Assembly (NCBI RefSeq): GCF_902167145.1
Contig: NC_050098.1
Coordinates: 80,764,207-80,828,206, forward strand
Origin: Zea mays
Lineage: Eukaryota > Streptophyta > Magnoliopsida > Poales > Poaceae
Length of the DNA stretch: 64,000 nucleotides
Direction: 5' to 3'
Notes under the pieces: model-generated
The model's input: the letters and a program-made list of their open reading frames with translations, nothing else
Database searches by the model: none
Told to the model about the DNA's origin: nothing
Part shown: positions 57,079 through 64,000 of the stretch, piece by piece
How positions within the stretch are numbered: the stretch's first letter is position 1
Layout: the number at the start of each line of letters is the position of its first letter
Position numbers and translations under genes: made by a program

Positions 57079-57748
57079 TGTTGGGGGCCTTCTCCTTTCA
57101 AAGGTCCTCAAAAATATAATTAACCATTTGTTTTTAGCATAAGCTATTACAGGAAGCTTCGTCTCCAGGAGATAAGCCTCTTTCTTATGACGAAGGACAC
57201 ACATGCTGAAGATAGATATAAAGAAGATAAGAGTAAACGCCGAAGTTATCACCAGACGGAAAAGCTTCGGCTCGCAACAAAGCAGAGGAATGTTGATAAT
57301 GGCCGAAGGAGGAAAAGACTACTTAGTCCCTTATAATTTGAATTACGATCATGTGTAAATATTAAGGACATAAATGTACTTTCGATCGGGCTGCGTCCCG
57401 TGCCTATAAATAGATAAACAGTAAAATTGTATTGTTTAGGCTGGATTGTACTGTTACTCTCGCATCCTCGCCTTCGAGCAAGCCGAAGGTATCAATGTAA
57501 TTTTATGATATTCTTATATGTTTCATGAAATACAATAATAAATGAATTATCAAGATACTATCATCATATTTATTCCTTTGTATTTCATGTTTACTTATTG
57601 AATGATGAAGGTATGTCCTTCTAGACCTTCGTCTGATGAGTATTATACCCATGGGGAGATAATGCTTTGGAGGACGAAAGTCTCTTACAATTAACAATTG
57701 TGTTGCCTTGTTCTTGATCCACAACATTTGAGAACGAGTGACCAACAT
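57079..57748 (+). repeat. 5' LTR of a second Huck-like Ty3 element
   Basis: TGTTGGGGGCC to GTGACCAACA, 670 bp, sharing GGGCTGCGTCCCGTGCCTAT and the TATA box (57405-57412) with the LTR at 3452-4094. It is followed by TTGGCGCCCACC, a plausible primer-binding site. Confidence 0.8.
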
Positions 57749-57806
57749 TGGCGCCCACCTCCGGTGAACTCACTTCCACAACCTTCGGCAAGCACTCACA
57801 TTCGAC

Positions 57807-58533
57807 ATGCCGTCGAAGAAGGCAATGGTGCCAGGGGCTGCCCTGCAGCCGCTGGACACAAATCAGGACGCACTCTCCCTACGAGAGGCTAGGAGCCAAA
57901 AGAGAAAGGCCACAAGCCCAACTCTTCAGGAGGAACAACTTGACTAGGAAATCAGGGATTTAGAAGCAATCCACCAACAAGTACAAAGGAAAAAAAGGAG
58001 AAAATGCTCCATCTGGCTGATCTTCAGAAGAAGATTGATGAAGCCGCTGAGGAAATGCGTCATCTTACTCAAGATGACCAGGACCGAAGGCCTCAGCACA
58101 AGGAGCTTCGTTAGGAAAGCTCATTCAACGAAGACAAATGGTACGACAACTTCCATCATGGTAACTTTACTTTTGATGATGCTTCTCCTCTAGCAGCAGA
58201 ATTGCAGGCTACCCCATGACCATAATCCTACAAGCCACCTCAGTTACCCATGTATGATGGGCACTCGGATCCGAAGCAATTTCTGATGAGCTACGAGGCA
58301 ACAATATCCTCGTGTGGGGGGCAACGCTGCTGTCATGGCAAAGTCCTTCGTTATGGCAGTCAGAAGCGTGGCCTAGATATGGTATTCCTCCCTTCGGCCA
58401 GGGACAATCACATCATGGCAGAAGTTCAAGGACATGATAGTGACCAGCTTCCAGGGCTTCTAGACGAAGCCAGTCACTGCTCAGGCCTTATTTCAATGCA
58501 CACAACACCATAAGGAGTACCTTCACGCGTACG
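57807..58533 (+). pseudogene. Huck-like gag, frameshifted and truncated
   Basis: MPSKKAMVPGAALQPLDTNQ starts at 57807; TAG after EEQLD; a frameshift; then LPMYDGHSDPKQFLMSYEAT and, in another frame, MAVRSVA, SLRPGTITSWQKFKDM and ALFQCTQHHKEYLHAYV. This is a Ty3 gag core. It is cut at 58533 by the copia LTR. Confidence 0.8.
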
Positions 58534-59736
58534 TGAAAGGGAAATAGGGATTAACCTTTTCCTATAAATGATTTTGGTGGTTGAATTGCCCAACAAAAAC
58601 AATTGGACTAACTAGTTTGCTCTAGATTATATATTCTACAGGTGCTAAAGGTTCAACACAAACCAATATAAAGATCAAGTTAGGGTTCAAAAGAAAGGAG
58701 CAAAATAAACCGAAGGTAACCCTGGTCTGGCGCACCGGACTGTCCGGTGCCCCAGGGCCATACGACTTCAAACTTGCCACCTTCGGGTTTCAGAAGCGCC
58801 GCTCCGCTATAATTCACCGGACTATTCGGTGTGCCACCGAACTGTCCGGTGCACCAGCGGAGCAACGGCTCCAGCGCAATGGTCGACTACAACGGACACC
58901 TGCAAAAGTGGTACAGTGCGCGGAGAGTTCGCGCAGAGTTAGAGCAGCCGCAGAAGGCGCACCGGACAATGAACAGTACCTGTCCAGTGTGGCACCGGAC
59001 TGTCCGGTGCAACATGGAGACAAAGCTCCAACGGTCGAAACCGTCAGAACCCTAACGGTTGGGTGACGTGGCTAGCGCACCGGACACTGTACGGTGGCGC
59101 ACCGGACTGTCCGGTGCGCCATCGACAGCAGCCACCCCCAACTGTTGAATTGGTGGTTGGAGGCTATAAATATCCCACAACCACCTCCACTCCAACCATC
59201 CAAGCATTCACAACAGTGCATTCAATACAAGAGCAATACACAACACTCCAAGACACAAATCAAAGCCTTCGATCCAATCAAAGTCCACAATTCAACTGTA
59301 GTATTTTAGGACTTGTGAGAAGATCGTTTTGTGTTTCCTTGTTGCTCTTGTTGCTTGGTTGGCTTTCTTCTTTCTCTCATTCTTACTCTCAAAGCCTTGT
59401 AAGCGAAGCAAGAGACACCAATTGTGTGGTGGTCCTTGTGGTGTCTAAGTGACCCGGGAAATCAAGGAAGAAAGCTCACTCGGTCTAAGTGACCGTTTGA
59501 GAGAGGGAAAGGCTTGAAAGAGACCCGGACTTTGTGACACCTCAACGGGGATTAGGTTCTTTGGAACCGAACCTCGGTAAAACAAATCACCGTGTCATCC
59601 GCTTTATATTCTTGGTTGATTTGTTTTCCCCTCTCTCTCGGACTCAGATTTTATTCTAACGCTAACCCCGACTTGTAGTGTGTTTAAAGTTGTAAATTTC
59701 AGTTTTTGCCTATCCACCCCCTCTAGGCGACTTTCA
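58534..59736 (+). repeat. 5' LTR of an Opie/Ji-like copia element
   Basis: TGAAAGGGAAATAGGG to GCGACTTTCA, 1203 bp, the family of the solo LTR at 40531. ACCGGACTGTCCGGTG palindromes lie at 58730-59125. A TATAAATA box is near 59164. Primer site TTGGTATTAGAGCC follows. Confidence 0.9.
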
Positions 59737-59737
59737 A

Positions 59738-59753
59738 TTGGTATTAGAGCCTG
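59738..59753 (+). other. Primer-binding site of the Opie/Ji-like copia
   Basis: ATTGGTATTAGAGCCT resembles the initiator-Met tRNA complement with one change (TGGTATCAGAGC). Confidence 0.75.
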
Positions 59754-59784
59754 GTACTTCATTAGAGTCTAACCACTCGAAGCC

Positions 59785-60856
59785 ATGGGAAGGCTCCATC
59801 AAAGGAGTCCGACACCAAAGGAAGGGAGGAATCACCTCCCCGCTTCAAGTCGCATCGGAGTGGTGATAAGAAGAAAAATATGAAGAAAGTGATCTACTAC
59901 GAGACCGACTCTTCGTCGCCATCCACCTCTGGCTCCGATGCTCCGTCCGTCACTTCTAAGCGCCATGAGCGCAAGAAGTTTAGTAAGATCCCCTTACACT
60001 ATCCCCGCATTTCTAAACACACTCCTTTACTTTTCATTCCATTAGGCAAACCACCGGTTTTTTATGGTGAAGATTATTGTATGTGGAGTGATGAAATGAG
60101 GCATCACCTAACCTCACTCCACGCTAGCATATGGGACATTGTTGAGTTTGGAGCGTAGGTATCATTCGTAGGGGATGAGGGCTACGACTCGGACGAGGTC
60201 GCCCAAATCCAGCACTTCAACTCCCAAGCCACTACTATACTTCTCGCCTCTCTATGTCAAGAGGAGTATAATAAGGTGCAAGGGTTGAAGAGTGCCAAGG
60301 AGATTTGGGACGTGCTCAAGACCGCACACGAGGGAGATGAGGTGACCAAGATCACCAAGCGGGAGACAATCGAGGGGGAGGTCGGTCGATTCGTCCTTAA
60401 CCAAGGAGAGGAGCCACAAGCTATGTACAACCGGCTCAAGACATTGGTGAATCAAGTGCGCAACCTCAGGAGCACAAAATGGGATGACCATGAAATGGTC
60501 AAGGTTATTCTTAGATCACTCGTATTTTGTAATCCTACTCAAGTTCAATTAATACGTGGTGATCCTAGATATAAGCTAATGTCTCCCGAGGAAGTGATAG
60601 GAAAATTTGTGAGCTTTGAGTTGATGATCAAAGGCTCCAAACAAATCGTCGAGCAAGGCGGCACCTCCACACCCGAGGTGCAACCCATAGCATTCAAAGC
60701 AACGGAGGAGAAGAAAGAAGAGTCTACATCAAGTAGGCTCCCCATTGACGCCTCCAAGCTCGACAACAAGGAAATGGCGCTTATTATCAAGAGCTTTCGA
60801 CAAATCCTCATGCAAAGGAGGGGGAAGGAATACAAACCCTGCTCCAAAAGGGTGCG
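59785..60856 (+). pseudogene. Opie/Ji-like copia gag
   Basis: KKVIYYETDSSSPSTSGSDA, PLGKPPVFYGEDYCMWSDEM, TAG at 60156-60158 where Gln is expected, then YDSDEVAQIQHFNSQATTIL, GLKSAKEIWDVLKTAHEGDE, MYNRLKTLVNQVRNLRSTKW (UBN2 gag) and RQILMQRRGKEYKP. It stops just before the expected zinc knuckle, where the next element is inserted. Confidence 0.9.
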
Positions 60857-61952
60857 TGTCGGAGAGGGAATTCTCCGGCCGGGTGGCAGAATGCACCCGC
60901 CCTAAATCCTAAGATGAGGAAGGGGCTTAAGCGTTTTGCCTATCTTGCTAAGAGATCATCGAGCACATGAACACGCGAGGATTTAGAGTGGTTCGGGCCG
61001 CCGGAGCGTAATACCCTACTCCAGTGTATGATGGATTGTTATGGAAGCTTGAGAGTTGAGAGTCTCTGTCTGAGTTTTTCTCCCCCGTAACGTTGCATGC
61101 CTCCCCTTTTATAGCTAAGGGGGGCATGTACAAGGGAACTGAGCCCCGACATGTGGGCCCAGGAACATCACAGATGTAGTACTTGGAGCTACTAATGTTT
61201 GCTGCAGGAGCAATCTTCTTGTGCCCTGACATCTGAGATCTGCGTAGCATCGGCGTGCAGGGGAAGCTTCTCGTATAAGGGATGATGTACACAGTGCGTC
61301 GCGCGGCACTGGCGCACTGTTTGACAATGGACTGGACAGGTGCGCCGTCTACAGGATGGCCTTGGCGCCGCCTGCCAGCGGAGTGGACAGGACGCATTAA
61401 ATGCTGAGGGGGCACATCGCCTATCAGCAGGGTGGGCAGGCGACACGTCCTCTCCGCAATAAATGCAGAGACCACGCGGCTTAGAGGCCTTACGTCAGGC
61501 TCCACCCGCTGGCTTATGTCACGGGCTACAAGACACGCGGTAGCAGCGGGTCTCCGCCTGAGCGGGGAGCGCAAGCGCACAGGATAAGGCTTGACACGTG
61601 TCAGTACCGGACCCTTGCTTATGCCAGGGTATCCCCTGTCCCGGGACCTCGTTGTGGCCTGGACCTTACTCGGAGGGATCTGGACCCCATCCAAGGGACC
61701 CGACATGCTTACTTGGGAGTCCCGGACCGTAATCGGGGGTCCGGGTTGTGCATACAGGGGTCCGGTGCTTTCTTGTGGAGGTCCGGTCCAACTGATACAT
61801 CCTGGGATGTATCATCTTTTCTCGTCACGTGGTGCCCCTTGAGCCGTCCACGTGGTGGGGACGGGTGCTGTTTACCGTGCGGCTATAGACGCCGTACGGG
61901 CACCGCGTCTTCATAGTGTAGTAGGGGGTACCCCTGATTCAGGGTACCGACA
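60857..61952 (-). repeat. 3' LTR of the - strand element
   Basis: Inverted termini TGTCGG and CCGACA, 1096 bp. On the - strand it starts TGTCGGTACCCTGAATCAG and ends GAATTCCCTCTCCGACA. Confidence 0.75.
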
Positions 61953-62590
61953 GTGGCCCCCGGGCCCGCCTCAGGGGAGGATACGAGCCTGCAGGTGGGG
62001 CCAAAGTCTGATTAGCGATTGGCTCGCTGCCCCTGCGTGCCCGTTGATGCAATTACTGCTGGCCAGCCCTGCCACGCCTGTCCCCGCGGCTGACTGACCC
62101 GTGACGTCCGCACTTAATGTCTTTGTTGGGCCATGCGCGGGGTGCCTCGAGTCGCTGCATTGGTTTTGAAAATTTATCTTCTCAGTCTTCTGCGATGGCC
62201 CCGAGGAGACATGGTATTGGCGCGAGCGACGGTGCGACTTCTTTGCACCCAGAAACCGGTGTGCCGGGTGCATGACATTAGGGCCTGGGCCCCCATGCCA
62301 GAGGTTGGACCGTTGGCTGCAGCGAAGCCGAGGGGGCGCACAACCGCGGGGCGGTTGCGCGCTCCTTGTGCGGCGGTTCGCCTTCTTGACTGCTGGTTGC
62401 GGCGAAGATGAAGGGGCGTACTACCGCGGGGCGGTGTCATGCTCCTTGTGCGACGATTCGCCTTCTTCGCGCTTCGGGCCAGCTTGTATGACATGTGAGG
62501 CCTGGCCCCCGTGTCATAGGATGGGAACCCTGGTGCGCATCGGGGGAGACCTTGCCCGTGACGCTTCGGGGCGCGAGCGGGGAAATCTGC

Positions 62591-62990
62591 CTTTAAAAAG
62601 GGGTTCACCCCTCGAGTAGCAGCCATGTCTTGCTTCTCTCCTACTCGCGGCATCCTTTCGCCTCCGAGCTCTCTGTGCCCTTTTGCCTTCAAGGTCTCTG
62701 CTTCACGTTGCCGTAGTTTGCCATGGCCTTGTGACTTCATCCCGAGCACGCCCGGACTGAGTGAGTGCTCGAAATGGTATACCGCCTGCTTAGATGGAAT
62801 GCGCCGACGCTCGGTGGAAGGATTTGCGCCGGCGTCATCCACTCCGATGAGCTTGCCGCTAGAGAGTTCGTGCCTTTTGTCCTCCCTAGCGGGCCGGTGC
62901 TACCGGTCTTGTCTTCCCTTTGCTGGAGGTGCGCGACCTTGTGGGAGCGGCGCTCTTCCACCGGTGCTGGGCTTCAAGGATGTTCATTAG
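62591..62990 (+). CDS. Possible antisense ORF of the - strand element
   Basis: TTTAAAAAGG at 62592 precedes CAGCCATGTC, giving a + strand frame 62625-62990 (121 codons, Ser/Pro/Cys-rich, MSCFSPTRGILSPPSSLC...). No family recognised. The layout, antisense ORF with a TATA-like box near the 3' LTR, mirrors the element at 1-4094. It may equally be a non-coding leader with short frames. Confidence 0.25.
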
Positions 62991-63234
62991 CCTCACGGTG
63001 GTGGGGAGCGAGCTGAGCCGCGGCTTCGCCTCCCACATGGGCTGGTGCCCGCCTCTTCCTCCAGCATTCGGAGGAAAAGGATGATCACCAGCCTTGTGAA
63101 GGAGGCGAACTTCGGCTACGCGGTCCCGGCCAAACCGCAAGCACCACCTTCCACCATGCTCCCAGCTCCATGGCTTGGATGGTCTTGTCCTCACCCCCGT
63201 AGGGGGACGGAGGCGAGGACCTCTTCGCCATGGC

Positions 63235-63430
63235 GCGCACGCTGAGGTGGTCACCACCGCTGGGGAGGCTGCCCGGCGCAGAGGTGGTCGCCACCGCTGG
63301 TGAGGCTGCCCATTGCAGAGGTGGTTGCCTCTGCTGGCGAGCCGCTCGGAGCTGAGGTAGTCGTCGCCGCTGGCGAGCCGTCGATGCAGAGGTGGTCGCC
63401 TCCGCTGGCGAGCCGCTCGGAGCTAGCTAC
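63235..63430. repeat. Degenerate tandem repeat
   Basis: GCAGAGGTGGTCGCC and GCTGGCGAGCCGCTCGGAGCT units alternate with a period of about 48-60 bp, four to five times. Confidence 0.7.
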
Positions 63431-64000
63431 CCACGCGGCCCTACTGGTGTGGAGGTAGTTCATACCTGTAGAGTAAATATGGAGCTAGGACTCCACTAGA
63501 AGGCGGATGTAATACTTTTGCTTTTTGTAAGGTACTTTTTTAGTACTATTTATCAAGCAGTATTAGCACTTATCTGTGTACTACTTGTCCCTGTTGTGTG
63601 TGGTGTAACTGATTCTTCCTTGGTACCTGGCCCCCTTGGGATGTAGGCTCGATTTGTTGAGGCTGCAGACCAGCATACCTAAGAAAGAGTTGGCGATGGC
63701 CCCCAGGAGGTAGCCTCAACTGGGACCTGGGCCTGCACACAGCTTCGGCTAGGGAGCATTAGTAGTACACCCACAGGACTCGCCATCTGACACTCGCCAT
63801 CCTTTGATACATGCTCGGGACCTGCAGGGTCTAGTCTGGGAGGCCAAGTTGTGCATCCGGACCCCCTGGATGGTGGTTCTAGGTACTAGGACACTTATCA
63901 CAGAGTGGTGGAGCGTGCAGGCCCACGGTACGGAACCAGGCTGAGCGGCTACACGGGCTCTGGACCACCACAAGAGACAAGTGCCCATTCTCTAGTTCCG
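63431..64000. other. Internal region of the - strand element, nothing recognised
   Basis: No gag or pol motif on either strand in this stretch. Confidence 0.35.

Larger units (their letters stand above)
60857..64000 (-). mobile_element. Ty3-like LTR element on the - strand, 3' LTR and 3' internal part
   Basis: The - strand LTR is 61952-60857 with GCTATAAAAGGGGAGGC as TATA at about 61105-61120. A purine-rich tract (GGCGGGCCCGGGGGCCAC) borders it at 61953-61970, making it the 3' LTR. The internal region runs past 64000 with no recognisable gag or pol. The 5-bp target copy would be GTGCG (60852-60856). It looks Cinful/Zeon- or Gyma-like from memory. Confidence 0.6.

Noticed and set aside
62174..62842. 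222-codon frame on the - strand
   Set aside because: No recognisable domain; the - strand is the sense strand of the element but this lies in its GC-rich 3' non-pol region, so coding is unsupported.

Overview
This is a piece of a grass nuclear genome, most likely a panicoid such as maize or a close relative. The evidence is nested LTR retrotransposons with 5-bp target-site duplications (TSDs), Stowaway- and hAT-type small elements, Helitron termini matching the consensus I recall for maize, LINE and SINE insertions, and one intron-rich plant gene. Nothing bacterial or phage-like is present. The species call is an inference.

The one apparently intact host gene lies on the + strand from 8604 to 55772. 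Its nine exons (8604-8939, 13115-13162, 33273-33449, 33529-33679, 33770-33856, 46277-46401, 53891-54009, 55547-55658, 55737-55772) join in frame into 396 codons. The product is a 2-oxoglutarate/Fe(II) dioxygenase of the prolyl/lysyl-hydroxylase-like (P4Hc) type, with an HxD pair, a distal His and a 2OG-binding Arg. A 1.19-kb CDS is spread over 47 kb because introns 1, 2, 5 and 6 are filled with transposons.

Left flank (1-8287): the 3' part of a Ty3/gypsy Tat-type (possibly Huck-like) element carries a 1006-codon antisense ORF with its own TATA box. It sits in the 3' end of a second Ty3 element with a 2.5-kb LTR. That element in turn lies in DNA ending in a Helitron 3' terminus at 8287, 316 bp before the host ATG. 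The Helitron-associated DNA holds a broken F-box/PP2-A gene fragment and a truncated copia pol.

Introns: intron 1 (4.2 kb) has a Stowaway MITE and a hAT derivative. Intron 2 (20.1 kb) has a decayed hAT transposase split by a LINE, a 141-bp solo LTR, and a copia-in-copia-in-copia nest (A contains B contains C; B and C proven by exact TSDs). Intron 5 (12.4 kb) has a gypsy element, a copia gag interrupted by a solo LTR, and a copia pol interrupted by a SINE and small DNA elements. Intron 6 (7.5 kb) has a hAT-type MITE, a WPP-domain gene fragment, two sister Helitron 5' ends and a near-complete but dead copia.

Right flank (55773-64000): host 3' UTR, a MITE, then a second nest: long-LTR Ty3 LTR fragment, Huck-like LTR plus gag, Opie/Ji-like copia LTR plus gag, and finally a Ty3-like element on the - strand whose 3' LTR is at 60857-61952 and whose internal region runs off the window.

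Apart from the host gene and the antisense ORF, nearly all coding sequence is broken by stops, frameshifts or deletions. Family names for repeats are from memory and are hedged in each entry.
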